Source: Mycobacterium sp. DL440 (lineage in GTDB: Bacteria > Actinomycetota > Actinomycetes > Mycobacteriales > Mycobacteriaceae). From it: a DNA stretch of 64,000 nt. The notes under the pieces are model-generated. The model was not told the origin of the DNA and searched no databases. It worked only from the letters and a program-made list of their open reading frames with translations. Shown in pieces: positions 16,850 to 25,807 of the stretch; position 1 is the first letter of the stretch, and each line of letters begins with the position of its first letter. The position numbers and the translations under genes were made by a program. Location: positions 771,991 to 835,990 of the forward strand of contig NZ_CP050191.1 in assembly GCF_011745145.1 (NCBI RefSeq), read 5' to 3'.

Positions 16850-17529
16850 CAGATCGCCCTCGCCGCATCAGGTTTGGCGCGCTCGGCGCGCGCCATGACT
16901 CGGATCAATTCGAGATCGGTGTTGACCTTGCGGGACACCGAAACCAAAACCGTCAGTGCCATCGCTGCGGCCTGCGGCCTTATCGGGGGAGTGGGGACAT
17001 TCACGCTCACGGCGACATCGTCCATGTGCACGATCAACTCGTTGGTGCGATTGGCGACCATCATCGCCAATGCACCCGCCATCGGTGGCAGTCGAGGCAG
17101 ATACACGTGCTTGTTGGGATCCTGCGCCGGCAGCACCCAACGCAGTTGCTCCAGCCATTGTTCCGCCCGCTCGATGACTGCCCCGGGCCCTTCAGATGCC
17201 GCCTGTTCGGCGATGTCGATGATGATGGCGTGGCCGACGTATTTGTCGAGGTCCTCGCGCTTGTCCAATCGCGCGGATCGGGTGTATTCGACGATGCCGA
17301 GGAATCGGGCAGTCGCCGGTTCGGGGCGTTCGCAGTTGTCCAGGACCTGCTCGAGATTCCCGAGGCCGTGGGCGGCGACGGCCCCGACGGACATCCGTTC
17401 GAGTGCGCTGGGCTCACTCCACCGTCGGGCCACCTCGGGACTCTTGACGAGGTCCAAGAAGTCGTACCCCGTGGCGATAAAAGCGCCGGGGTCGTAGCAG
17501 GTAAGCGGGAGGTTAAAGGGATTCGTCAT
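16849..17529 (-). CDS. Mycothiol-dependent maleylpyruvate isomerase/DinB-like protein
   Basis: A 226-residue protein resembling the MDMPI N-terminal (DinB-like four-helix) family of actinobacteria. Possible metal-site residues are His in AVAAHGLGNLEQV, a GHAIIIDIAEQ helix and NELIVHMDDVAVSV near the C-terminal. The group includes mycothiol-dependent isomerases and many uncharacterised proteins, so I do not assign a reaction. It is coupled to the Hsp20-like gene and divergent from the P450; the 68-bp gap contains one of the shared operator-like sites. Confidence 0.65.
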   Translation of the reverse strand: MTNPFNLPLTCYDPGAFIATGYDFLDLVKSPEVARRWSEPSALERMSVGAVAAHGLGNLEQVLDNCERPEPATARFLGIVEYTRSARLDKREDLDKYVGHAIIIDIAEQAASEGPGAVIERAEQWLEQLRWVLPAQDPNKHVYLPRLPPMAGALAMMVANRTNELIVHMDDVAVSVNVPTPPIRPQAAAMALTVLVSVSRKVNTDLELIRVMARAERAKPDAARAI

Positions 17530-17565
17530 GATGTTCCGAGTATGGTACCACTATTGTTGTGTATC

Positions 17566-17581
17566 GGTAATGACATTTTCC
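17566..17581. promoter_or_regulatory. GGTAA-N6-TTTCC operator-like site
   Basis: GGTAATGACATTTTCC; its reverse complement is GGAAAATGTCATTACC, matching GGAAAA-N4-RTTACC. It lies between the divergent MDMPI-like gene and P450, 16 nt before the P450 ATG. Confidence 0.6.
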
Positions 17582-17597
17582 TACTGAGGTGGTGAGC

Positions 17598-18782
17598 ATG
17601 GTTGCGATGGTGCAGGAGTTGGAGCTCCCCGTACTGTGGGACAAGGGCATCGGCGTTTTCGACCCGATCGTTGTGCGCTCCCTCTCCGAGGAGCAGTGGC
17701 TGGCCAAGACGCGCGTCGGCTACGTCGTGACCCGCTACGAGGACGTCTGCAACGTGCTGCGCGACCGGCGCTTTTATTCGGCCAGCTCCAGGCGACCAGA
17801 CGTCCGGAGCGGGGATGACAATCTACGCACCTCGCTCCTAGAGATGGACGGCGACGAGCACACCCGGCTCCGCCGTCTGGTCTCCCGAGCCTTCACCCCC
17901 CGCGCCGCCGACCGGCTGCGGCCGTACATGCAAGCCACGTTCGACAAGCTGCTGACTCCAGCGCTCGCGAAAGGCTCCTGCGAGGCGGTGCACGACCTGT
18001 GCAACCCGTACCCCATCCCGGTGATCTGCCGGCTGCTCGGAGCGCCGGAAAAAGACACCGCGTTGTTCAGTGGCTGGGCCGATGACATCAATCGCATGTT
18101 CGACGTCGATCCGTCTTCGCATCTGGAGTTGATCCGGCACGCCAGCCGTGAGATCGACCAATACATCGGGGCCATGATCGCCGAACGTCGGCAGCAGCCA
18201 GCTGACGATCTGCTCAGCGAACTTATCGCCACCGAGGAGCAGGGCGATCATTTGTCGACTGTCGAGCTGACCAACTTGGTGCAGCTCCTGCTGCTGGCCG
18301 GCACCGACACAACGCGTAACCAACTCGCCTGCTCGATTGCCGTGCTGATGGCGTATCCCGAACAGTGGAAGCTGTTGGTTGAGCGACCCGATCTGGTGCC
18401 GCGCGCAGTCGAGGAAACCATGCGGTACGTCGCAACATTGCGCGGAGCACTTCGCTTTGCGTCCGAGGACATCGTCTACCGAGATGTGCTCTTCCCCAAG
18501 GGCACCATGGTCTGGACGTCCACCGCGATGGCCAATAGGGATCCCGCCACCTGGATCGATCCGGATGTCTTCGACATCACTGTCGATCGTCCCGCGCAGC
18601 AGATGGCGTTCGGCATGGGCGTTCACTTCTGCTTGGGTGCGTCGTTGGCAAGGGCTGAGTTGCAGGTCGCGCTTGGAGTACTCGCACAGCGCGCACCGAC
18701 GACGGTCGCCGATGGCACCATCGCGTGGAAGCCCGACACTGTCGGCATCTGGGGGCCGGTCGAAGTCCCGCTTCGATTCTGA
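17598..18782 (+). CDS. Cytochrome P450 monooxygenase
   Basis: A 394-residue class I bacterial P450. The I-helix oxygen-activation motif is LLAGTDTTRNQ (~residue 234), the K-helix ExxR is EETMRYV, and the heme-Cys loop is FGMGVHFCLGASLARAE. ATG 17598 is chosen for the GAGG at 17586-17589; GTG 17589 and 17592 are alternatives. It needs an electron donor, which may be the 3Fe-4S ferredoxin at 48443. Followed after about 90 bases by the MBL-fold gene, which has its own operator-like site. Confidence 0.93.
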   Translation: MVAMVQELELPVLWDKGIGVFDPIVVRSLSEEQWLAKTRVGYVVTRYEDVCNVLRDRRFYSASSRRPDVRSGDDNLRTSLLEMDGDEHTRLRRLVSRAFTPRAADRLRPYMQATFDKLLTPALAKGSCEAVHDLCNPYPIPVICRLLGAPEKDTALFSGWADDINRMFDVDPSSHLELIRHASREIDQYIGAMIAERRQQPADDLLSELIATEEQGDHLSTVELTNLVQLLLLAGTDTTRNQLACSIAVLMAYPEQWKLLVERPDLVPRAVEETMRYVATLRGALRFASEDIVYRDVLFPKGTMVWTSTAMANRDPATWIDPDVFDITVDRPAQQMAFGMGVHFCLGASLARAELQVALGVLAQRAPTTVADGTIAWKPDTVGIWGPVEVPLRF

Positions 18783-18838
18783 CTCAATGTTAGGTAAACC
18801 TATTGCGGTGCAGGGGTTTCGGAGAACCATCCGGGTTC

Positions 18839-18855
18839 GGAAAATTAGATTACTC
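18839..18855. promoter_or_regulatory. GGAAA-N6-TTAC operator-like site
   Basis: GGAAAATTAGATTACTC, one mismatch from the GGAAA-N6-TTACC form, ends 14 nt before the MBL-fold start codon, leaving space only for the ribosome site. Confidence 0.6.
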
Positions 18856-18869
18856 AAAGCGGAGTCACC

Positions 18870-19784
18870 ATGGACATAGATCAATGGATGATCGGCGACA
18901 TCTCCATCAAGAAGCACGTCGAGATGCTGTTCTGGGCGCCACTTAACCCGGCCATCACTCAGGCGTGGGACGGTGGCTCCTTCGAGGAAATCCTTGCAAT
19001 GGCGTGGTTGAACCCCACTTGGATGAACGAGGCGGGCGAGGTCGGAGTCGGCGTTCATTCATTCCTGATCGAAACCCCTGACGGCCGCCGTTTCATCGTG
19101 GACACGGGAGTAGGAAACGCCAAGAAACGCGCATCGCCAATGTTCGCCGATCTCGACAGCGACTTCCTGGATCGCTTGACCGCCGTGGGATGGCCGCCCG
19201 AGAGCGTGGACGGCGTGATCTGCACCCACCTACACATCGACCACACTGGGTGGAACACCAACTTTGTTGACGGGCAATGGGTTCCCACCTTCCCGAACGC
19301 CCGCTACTACTTCGTCGGAATCGAGTACGACTACTGGAAGAGCTACGCGGAAGATCCCACCGCACGGGACGGTTACGAGGTTGATTGGGCGCGTGACATG
19401 GTCGACGGCGCGGCTGTATTCAATGACTCGGTGCGTCCCATCGCCGACGCGGGACTGATGATGCTCGTGGAACCGGACGAAGTTATTGCGCCGGGAATCC
19501 GACTGATCCCCTCGCACGGCCACACGCCTGGGCACGTGTGCGTCGCCATCGAATCCAACGGCCAGAGTGCCGTGATTACCGGCGACATGGTGCACTCCAT
19601 CTATCAGATCGCGCGACCCGAATGGTCTTCACAGCTCGATACCGATATGGATGCGTCGCGGGTAACACGCCAGCGGCTGGTCTCCGAGTGGGCCGACTCT
19701 GGAACGCTCGTGCTCGGCACGCACTTCGGCCCACCTACGTGCGGCCACATCCACCGAGAGGAAACGGGTTACCGTATAGACTGA
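18870..19784 (+). CDS. Metallo-beta-lactamase-fold hydrolase
   Basis: A 304-residue MBL-fold protein. The zinc motif HxHxDH is present as THLHIDHTGWN (~residue 115), a further His is in IPSHGHTPGHV and an Asp in VITGDMV, with a last His in LGTHFGPP. The family includes lactonases, thioesterases and CoA-ester hydrolases. GGAG lies at good spacing before ATG 18870. It follows the P450 and converges with the dehydrogenase operon. A lactone or thioester hydrolase would suit the pathway, but the exact reaction is not visible. Confidence 0.88.
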   Translation: MDIDQWMIGDISIKKHVEMLFWAPLNPAITQAWDGGSFEEILAMAWLNPTWMNEAGEVGVGVHSFLIETPDGRRFIVDTGVGNAKKRASPMFADLDSDFLDRLTAVGWPPESVDGVICTHLHIDHTGWNTNFVDGQWVPTFPNARYYFVGIEYDYWKSYAEDPTARDGYEVDWARDMVDGAAVFNDSVRPIADAGLMMLVEPDEVIAPGIRLIPSHGHTPGHVCVAIESNGQSAVITGDMVHSIYQIARPEWSSQLDTDMDASRVTRQRLVSEWADSGTLVLGTHFGPPTCGHIHREETGYRID

Positions 19785-19836
19785 GGCGGCTGCACTCATC
19801 GATCGAAATATCTTGTGCTGTCCCGGAATATCGGAG

Positions 19837-20991
19837 CTAACTACGCGGGGTGCTGCGCGGCAACTGCAGGTATTTCTCGGCGATCATGTTGCGGAATATC
19901 TGGGTCGTGCCGCCGTAGATAGCCGTCCCCGGCGCGAAGCGGAAGAGCTCCTCAAGGAGGCCGTCGGCCGCTGCACCCTCGGCGCCGTGCGGCAGCACGC
20001 CGACGGGTCCCATCAGGTCCAGCAGCACCGATGCCGTCCGGATGAACATATCGGCGGCGTATACCCGGGCGAGCGGACCCGCTGCAGCGTCGGCGACCTC
20101 GATCTCGAGGGCCACTCGGGCGATGCGCTCGCGCACTGCAACGTCGTCAATGCGGTTGGTAGCCCGCAGATGCGCGACGGCCGCTTCGAGCAGGATGCGG
20201 GACTTGTAAATGTTGATACGGCCCAACCCCGCCGTGAGGTCATCGCGCTGATCCATACCGTGCTCGGCGGCCAACGGTGCCTGCAGGACGGCCCACCCCT
20301 CGTCGATCCCACCGATACGGTAGTGATCCGGCAGGCGCACACCGTCGAGGAAGACGAAATTGGTGCGTTCCCCGCCGAGGGTTCGGATCGGTTGGATCTC
20401 GATGCCCGCAAGGCCCAGTGGCACCAGGAACACGGTCAGCCCACGATGTTTCGCGGCGTCGGGATCGGTGCGAGTGAGGCATAAGCAGTACTGGCAGAAC
20501 TGCGCGCCGGTAGTGAACATCTTTTGGCCGTTGATGATCCAGTCGTCGCCGTCGCGCACCGCGCGGGTGCGTGTCGACGCCAGGTCGGAGCCACAGTCTG
20601 GCTCGGTGTAGCCGAGACAGATGTTGACGGTGCCGTCCGCGATACCGGGTAGTACCTCGGCCCTCAGGGCCTCGTTCGCGAAGCCCTGCACGGCGATGGC
20701 AGGCAGTGGAGTTGTCTGGGTGACGACCTCCGGTGCGCCGGACCGCTCAAGCTCAAGCTCCACGATGCGAGTACGCACCGCGTCCAGGCCCGGTCCACCG
20801 AGCTCTGCAGGCCAGCGCGGAACGGCCCATCCCCGAGATCCGATGGCGGAGTGGAACGTCTCACTGAGACCGTTGCCGGTCTGCCGCTCTTGTTCGCGCA
20901 CCGCCTCGGTGACGTGCTCCTCGTGGAAGGCCCGCGCCTCAGCCCAGAACGCCAACGTGTCCTCGTCCAACTCGAGCGGCGTGAAATTCAC
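19837..20991 (-). CDS. Acyl-CoA dehydrogenase
   Basis: A 384-residue acyl-CoA dehydrogenase, last gene of a six-gene operon. It has RWPAELGGPGLD, the flavin-binding ICLGYTEPDCGSDLAS, INGQKMFTTGAQFCQY and the C-terminal YGGTTQIFRNMIAEKYLQLPR. The ATG overlaps the stop of the preceding dehydrogenase by ATGA. Two unlike dehydrogenases in tandem again suggest an alpha2beta2 enzyme. Substrate unknown. Confidence 0.92.
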   Translation of the reverse strand: MNFTPLELDEDTLAFWAEARAFHEEHVTEAVREQERQTGNGLSETFHSAIGSRGWAVPRWPAELGGPGLDAVRTRIVELELERSGAPEVVTQTTPLPAIAVQGFANEALRAEVLPGIADGTVNICLGYTEPDCGSDLASTRTRAVRDGDDWIINGQKMFTTGAQFCQYCLCLTRTDPDAAKHRGLTVFLVPLGLAGIEIQPIRTLGGERTNFVFLDGVRLPDHYRIGGIDEGWAVLQAPLAAEHGMDQRDDLTAGLGRINIYKSRILLEAAVAHLRATNRIDDVAVRERIARVALEIEVADAAAGPLARVYAADMFIRTASVLLDLMGPVGVLPHGAEGAAADGLLEELFRFAPGTAIYGGTTQIFRNMIAEKYLQLPRSTPRS

Positions 20992-22010
20992 TGGCGGTCT
21001 CCCAACAACTCATCGGCGATGCGCTGCAGGTGCGTCGCGCGAGTTCCCCCGACCAGCGCCCGGCCCTTGGCGCGTCGGTAGTGCAGCTGCACATCTGATT
21101 CGAGCGTGAATCCGAAGCCGCCCTGGGTTCGGATGGCCGTCAAACCAGCTTCCTCAGCGGCCTCAGCGGCGTGCACGAAGGCCATCGTTACGAGCGGTCC
21201 CAACGACTGCGGCTCATGGTCGGCGTACCACGCCGCCTTGCGCACCAGACGCCGACCGGAGTCGAGCAGTATTTCCAGGTCGGCCAACGGGTGAGCGATC
21301 GCCTGGAACATGCCGATCGGCACCCCAAATGCTTTGCGGTTACGGGCATAATCAGCCGCGAGTCGCTTCGCCGAATCGCCGGAGCCGATCAGTGCCGCCG
21401 CGGTCAGCAATCGCCACTCGGCCACGGCTTGTCCGAACGCTGCCACCGCGGTATCGCCCTCGGCCAACACGTGGGCATCATCCAGATCCCACCATGCCAG
21501 CGGGGCTGCCGCCAGGTTGAGCACGTGCGGTCGCGGCGTGCGGCGGGTCGAGGCCACCACCGCCCCGCCTTGCACTCCGATGACCGTCGCGGCCACCGCG
21601 CCGTTCGGTACGAGAAATCGCCCGTCGACATTGTCACCGACAGTCAGCGACATGACGCCACCCTGCAGGCAACCGTCGAGCAGCGTGGCTGCAGCATCTC
21701 CGCCGAGGCGAGCAAGGAGGCGGGCCACCACAACGACGTCGATGATGGGGACGGGCGCGGCCGCCCGGCCGATCTCCTCGGCGAGGAGTACCAGTTCGAC
21801 GAGTCCGCCACCATCTCCGCCGCGACCCTCGGGCACCGCGATCGAAATGAGTCCCTGCGCCACCAGCTCGTCCCAAAGGCCGGCGTCCCAACCGAGTGGT
21901 TCGGCCGCCCTGACGACCTCCGATGGACACCGCTTGGTGAGAAACGCGCGAACAACGTCACGCAACTCCGTTTGCTCTGCCGAGAGCGAGTAATCGGCCG
22001 GGCGCAACAT
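20988..22010 (-). CDS. Acyl-CoA dehydrogenase, partner subunit type
   Basis: A 340-residue acyl-CoA dehydrogenase from ATG 22010, where the family N-terminus begins (YSLSAEQTELRDVV). In-frame GTG codons at 22058 and 22067 are possible, and the open frame extends further into the LLM gene, so the start is uncertain. The middle FAD domain is reduced and the C-terminus has IRTQGGFGFTLESDVQLHYRR. It precedes and overlaps the other dehydrogenase. Likely the less canonical half of a heteromeric enzyme. Confidence 0.85.
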   Translation of the reverse strand: MLRPADYSLSAEQTELRDVVRAFLTKRCPSEVVRAAEPLGWDAGLWDELVAQGLISIAVPEGRGGDGGGLVELVLLAEEIGRAAAPVPIIDVVVVARLLARLGGDAAATLLDGCLQGGVMSLTVGDNVDGRFLVPNGAVAATVIGVQGGAVVASTRRTPRPHVLNLAAAPLAWWDLDDAHVLAEGDTAVAAFGQAVAEWRLLTAAALIGSGDSAKRLAADYARNRKAFGVPIGMFQAIAHPLADLEILLDSGRRLVRKAAWYADHEPQSLGPLVTMAFVHAAEAAEEAGLTAIRTQGGFGFTLESDVQLHYRRAKGRALVGGTRATHLQRIADELLGDRQ

Positions 22011-22059
22011 GAACCGCTCGAGCTCATCGAGGTGCCGGCTGACGTAGGTCGTGCCCACC

Positions 22060-22935
22060 TCAATCACCCAGCTCAGCGATGACCTCGTCGGCGAATCGCT
22101 TCGACCAATCGGCCCACGCCTGCGCGGTCGGCCGTTCGCCCTCCGGTGCTTGGGGCGCCACGACGACACGGGTCACCCCCGCATCTTCCAGCCGTTTGAA
22201 GCCATCCAGCGAGGTGTCGAGTGGCGAGGGCATGGTGACCTCGAACGGGCCGTCTCGGCCGGCCTCTGCACGCGCCTTCATGACTATCGCCAGCTTGGTT
22301 TTGAAATCGTCGAGGCTCTTGGAACCGAGTTCGATCCAACCGTCGCCCAGCCGGCCCGCTCGACGGCAGGCCGCGGGCGAGCTACCGCCGATATGGATGG
22401 GGATACTCGGCTTCTGAACGGGTTTGGGCTGAAACTTCACCGGTCCGAAATCAAAGTGCTCGTCGTGCACCTCGATGACGTCTTCCGACCACAGTCGACG
22501 GATCGCATCGATACTCGCGTCCGCGCGCTTACCACGCGTTTTGAAAGGCATATTGACGTAATCGAATTCGTCCTCAAGCCACCCGACGCCCGCACCGAGG
22601 ATCACTCGGCCGCCGGATAGTCTGTCGACCGTCACCACCGAGCGTGCGGTCAGGAGCGGGTGACGCAGCGTAAGAATGTAGACGTTGGTGGCCAGCATCA
22701 AGGTCGTTGTTCCCGCCGCGATGAACGACAGAACGGCCCACGGGTCATACGACGGGGTATCCGGTGTGATTTCCGGCAGTCCCGAATCGGTGTACGGATA
22801 GGTCGCGGGGATCTTCGCCGGGAACACCAGGTGCTCGGGGACCCACACCGAGTCGATTCCGTTTAGCTCGAACGCGTGCGCTACGTCGGGCATGTGGCGC
22901 AGGCTGATGCCCATGATGTGGCTGCCGAACTTCAT
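22060..22935 (-). CDS. LLM-class F420-dependent oxidoreductase
   Basis: A 291-residue luciferase-like TIM-barrel oxidoreductase. Typical segments are GIDSVWVPEHLVFP, LATNVYILTLRHPLLTARSV, RVILGAGVGWLEDEF and IPIHIGGSSPAACRRAGRLGDGW. In mycobacteria most such proteins use F420 for hydride transfer to or from ketones, alcohols or double bonds. The start overlaps the hydratase stop (ATGA), placing it in the middle of the beta-oxidation-like operon. F420 use is inferred from the family. Confidence 0.9.
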   Translation of the reverse strand: MKFGSHIMGISLRHMPDVAHAFELNGIDSVWVPEHLVFPAKIPATYPYTDSGLPEITPDTPSYDPWAVLSFIAAGTTTLMLATNVYILTLRHPLLTARSVVTVDRLSGGRVILGAGVGWLEDEFDYVNMPFKTRGKRADASIDAIRRLWSEDVIEVHDEHFDFGPVKFQPKPVQKPSIPIHIGGSSPAACRRAGRLGDGWIELGSKSLDDFKTKLAIVMKARAEAGRDGPFEVTMPSPLDTSLDGFKRLEDAGVTRVVVAPQAPEGERPTAQAWADWSKRFADEVIAELGD

Positions 22936-23825
22936 GGTGCGTCCTTCCTAGCGGTCTGCAGCGGCGGTGCGTTCTTCCAGCTGACGATGCCGTCAGAGGG
23001 CTGGGCGACCGAGATCGGCGGGGGGTGCAGCTGACCCCAGTGTGAGTGGTTGAGCTGATGCAGGGTGAAACAGGCCTGCAGCGCATTGGAGAAGCCCATG
23101 TTGTCGACGGTCTGGTTGACCGCTTCCTTGACGAGCAGGCTCGCCATCGTCGGGACGCCGGCGATGCGTCTGGCGAACTCAAGGGTTTTGTCGCCGAGTT
23201 CGGCGACCGGGAAGATCTTGGACACCATACCCAGGCGGTAGGCCTCTTCGGCATCGAGTGCGTCGCCCGTGAGCAATAGTTCCTTCGCCTTGCGCGGGCC
23301 GAATTCCCAAGGGTGGCCGAAGTACTCGACGCCGCACATGCCCAGGCGGGTGCCGACGACGTCGGCGAACATCGCATCGTCGGAGGCGACGATCAGATCG
23401 CAGGCCCAGGCCAACATCAAGCCTGCCGCAAGTACCTTCCCGTTGACCTGCGCGATGGTGATCTTGCGGAGATTGCGCCACCGCCGAGTGTTCTCGAAGA
23501 AGTAGTGCCACTCTTGCAGCATCCGGGGCTCAGCACCTTCGCGGGTGCCGCCGTTGATGGCATAGGTTGGGTGGGCGTCTGGACCCGTGGTCTCGGAAAG
23601 GTAAGTGGCGGGGCTCATATCGTGACCCGAGGAGAAGGTCGGCCCGGTGCCGCCCAGGATCACGACGCGCACCTGATCGTCTGCCTCGGCAGCGAGAAAT
23701 GCGTCGTTGAGTTCGACGAGCAGGCTTCGGTTCTGCGCGTTACGCGTCTCCGGCCGGTTGAGGAGGATCCGGACGATGCTGCCCTCGTCGAACCGCTCGA
23801 CGAGAAGGTGGCGATATTCGGTCAC
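22932..23825 (-). CDS. Enoyl-CoA hydratase/isomerase family protein
   Basis: A 297-residue crotonase-fold protein from GTG 23825, which overlaps the stop of the SnoaL gene (GTGA). The oxyanion-hole segments are PTFSSGHDMS (~residue 70) and KVLAAGLMLAWACDLIVA (~135). The protein is longer than a typical hydratase by ~30 residues at the C-terminus. Members hydrate, isomerise or cleave enoyl-CoAs. Its position between aldehyde dehydrogenase/SnoaL and dehydrogenases supports a role in CoA-ester degradation. Confidence 0.9.
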   Translation of the reverse strand: MTEYRHLLVERFDEGSIVRILLNRPETRNAQNRSLLVELNDAFLAAEADDQVRVVILGGTGPTFSSGHDMSPATYLSETTGPDAHPTYAINGGTREGAEPRMLQEWHYFFENTRRWRNLRKITIAQVNGKVLAAGLMLAWACDLIVASDDAMFADVVGTRLGMCGVEYFGHPWEFGPRKAKELLLTGDALDAEEAYRLGMVSKIFPVAELGDKTLEFARRIAGVPTMASLLVKEAVNQTVDNMGFSNALQACFTLHQLNHSHWGQLHPPPISVAQPSDGIVSWKNAPPLQTARKDAP

Positions 23826-24214
23826 GAAGCATCCCCGCCATCGGGTGTGAATACCCGTTGGACGAAGCGCCACTTGCCGCCCTCCCGGCGGATCTGGTCC
23901 CGATAGCGACCGGTCGCAAGGAGTTTCGCCGGCCGACTACCGCGGTAGGCGACCAAATACGCACGCCCCACAGCTTCATCGCCGTCGCCTTCGGCGTAGA
24001 CCCCCGTCGCAACGTGGCGGATGTTCTTGCCGACGAGGTCGGCGGCGAACTTCCGCAACGCGTCGCGACCCTGAATGGGCGTGCCCACACCACCGAATGT
24101 GGCTTCCGGCGTGAAGCATTCGGCGAACGCGTCCGCTTCGCCGTCGTCAAGGGTGTTGCAGAAACCTGCGTAGAGCTGTTGAATCGCGACGATATCGTCG
24201 GTTTCGAGTGGCAC
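23822..24214 (-). CDS. SnoaL/NTF2-like small protein
   Basis: A 130-residue SnoaL-like (NTF2 cone fold) protein. It has the pattern IQQLYAGFCNTLDDGEADAFAECFTPEATF and a late GGKWRFVQRVF strand, written here only in part: LYAGFCNTLDDG and KWRFVQRVF. GTG 24214 is chosen because GAGGAG lies six bases upstream; the TTG at 24220 would leave no spacing. It overlaps the aldehyde dehydrogenase end region. Such proteins act as dehydratases, isomerases or hydroxylases; the reaction is open. Confidence 0.82.
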   Translation of the reverse strand: MPLETDDIVAIQQLYAGFCNTLDDGEADAFAECFTPEATFGGVGTPIQGRDALRKFAADLVGKNIRHVATGVYAEGDGDEAVGRAYLVAYRGSRPAKLLATGRYRDQIRREGGKWRFVQRVFTPDGGDAS

Positions 24215-24216
24215 CT

Positions 24217-25701
24217 TCAACTCCTCTGTTCAAGCGAGACGTAGACGTTCTTGGTCTGCAGGAATTCTTCGATGCCGACGCGGCCGCCTTCTCTGCCGAA
24301 GCCGCTGGCTTTGCTTCCACCGAACGGTGCGGTCGCGGTCATCGACGGGAACGAGTTGATGCTCACGTAGCCGGCGTCGAGATCATCGACGACGCGGTGT
24401 GCGCGACCCAGATCATTGGTGTGCAGGTAAGCCGCGAGCGCGTACGGCGAGTCGTTCGCGATGCGAACGGCCTCCTCGTCGTCGTGGAAGGGGATGACGC
24501 ACAAGACCGGACCGAATATCTCCTCTTGGGCGATGCGGCTGCTGTTGTCGACGTCAACGACCACGGTGGGTTCGACGAAGAAGCCATCCGCCAAGTCGGC
24601 ACCGGCCCGCGCGCCGCCGGTCACGAGCTTTCCTGCACCGGCGGCAGTCGCTTCTTGGACATAGCCGAGGATCCGGTCGCACGCCTGAGCACTGATCACC
24701 GGCCCCATCGTGACTGCCAGATCGAGTGGGTCCCCGATGGTCGCGGCTTCGGCGACCGCACGGACGCGGTCGACCATTTCGTCATAGACCTGGTCCTGGA
24801 CGAGCAGGCGCGTCGGGAATAGGCAACCTTGGCCTGAACTGGCGATCGTGGCCATGTGTCCGGCCATCTGCGCCGCGCTCGCCAGATCGGCGTCGGCGAA
24901 CACGATGTTCGCCGATTTGCCGCCGAGCTCGAGAATCAGCGGCTTGGTCGATTCCGCCGCGATCGCCATCACATTGCGGGCGGTGCTGGTGCCGCCGGTG
25001 AAGGACACCTTGCTGACGTCCGGATGGCGGATCAGCGCTTGACCCACCTCGGGACCGCCGGCCAGGACGCTGAGCACGCCGTCCGGCAGCCCGGCTTGGG
25101 CGAACAACTCGGCCAGCCGCATCAGCGCGAATGGGCCCAGCTCGGGCGATTTGAGCACCACGCAGTTACCCGCCGCCAGCGCGGGGGCGAGTTTCTTGCA
25201 GGCCGTGATCAGAGGTGCATTCCAGGGAATCAGCGAAGCGATGACGCCGTAAGGCTCGTAGCGGACGTAATCCAGTGCCTGCCGCGGATAGCTGGCGACC
25301 AGCTCGCCGGCCATCTTGTCCGTCCAGCCCGCGTAGTACTCGAGGTAATCGACTGCGGAGCGAACGCTGCTGCGCTGCAGCGGCATTCCGGTCTCCAGCG
25401 CGACCAGTACCTTGAACTCCTCTTCGGCGGCCTGCAGTAGAGCTGCGGCATCGAAGAGCAGCCTGCGGCGCTGGTCGGCACCCATTCGCCGCCACGCAGG
25501 AAACGCACGACGCGCCGCACGTACCGCACGGTCGACTTCGTCCGGGCCGGCGACGGGGAAGGAGCCCAGGACGCGACCGGTTGTCGGATCCAGCCGATCC
25601 ATCGTCGTGGTCCCCGTGGTCACGCGTTCGCCGCCGATGAACAGTGCCGCCGCGGGCAACGCCTTGCTTGCGGCGGCCTCGTGAGCTGCCCGGATCTGCA
25701 T
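24217..25701 (-). CDS. Aldehyde dehydrogenase
   Basis: A 494-residue NAD(P)-dependent aldehyde dehydrogenase. The cofactor motif is VSFTGGTSTARNV, the general base Glu is in ILELGGKSANIV, and the catalytic Cys is in SSGQGCLFPTR near residue 290. The C-terminal has the conserved EEIFGPVLCVI and PFGGSKASGFGREGG. GGGAG precedes ATG 25701. It is the first gene of the six-gene operon. It probably oxidises an aldehyde to an acid that a ligase can activate. Confidence 0.94.
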   Translation of the reverse strand: MQIRAAHEAAASKALPAAALFIGGERVTTGTTTMDRLDPTTGRVLGSFPVAGPDEVDRAVRAARRAFPAWRRMGADQRRRLLFDAAALLQAAEEEFKVLVALETGMPLQRSSVRSAVDYLEYYAGWTDKMAGELVASYPRQALDYVRYEPYGVIASLIPWNAPLITACKKLAPALAAGNCVVLKSPELGPFALMRLAELFAQAGLPDGVLSVLAGGPEVGQALIRHPDVSKVSFTGGTSTARNVMAIAAESTKPLILELGGKSANIVFADADLASAAQMAGHMATIASSGQGCLFPTRLLVQDQVYDEMVDRVRAVAEAATIGDPLDLAVTMGPVISAQACDRILGYVQEATAAGAGKLVTGGARAGADLADGFFVEPTVVVDVDNSSRIAQEEIFGPVLCVIPFHDDEEAVRIANDSPYALAAYLHTNDLGRAHRVVDDLDAGYVSINSFPSMTATAPFGGSKASGFGREGGRVGIEEFLQTKNVYVSLEQRS

Positions 25702-25738
25702 AGTGACTCCCTTGTTGGACTGTTACACTACCCTAAAA

Positions 25739-25754
25739 GAAAAATGACATGACC
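25739..25754. promoter_or_regulatory. Degenerate operator-like site in divergent promoter
   Basis: GAAAAATGACATGACC has two mismatches to GGAAAA-N4-RTTACC. It lies between the aldehyde dehydrogenase operon and the hydrolase operon, about 37 and 53 nt from the two start codons, so it could serve both. Confidence 0.4.
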
Positions 25755-25807
25755 CAATAGGGGAACGATCATATCCCGACCGGGTTGGACCAGTGAAAGG
25801 GAAGCCG

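Noticed and set aside
18789..18806. GTTAGGTAAACCTATTGC as another copy of the GGWAA motif
   Set aside because: It has one GGTAA arm but no TTWCC arm at 6 or 7 bases.
17838..19058. 406-codon open frame on the minus strand
   Set aside because: It spans antisense across P450 and MBL genes and the promoter between them; no recognisable domain.
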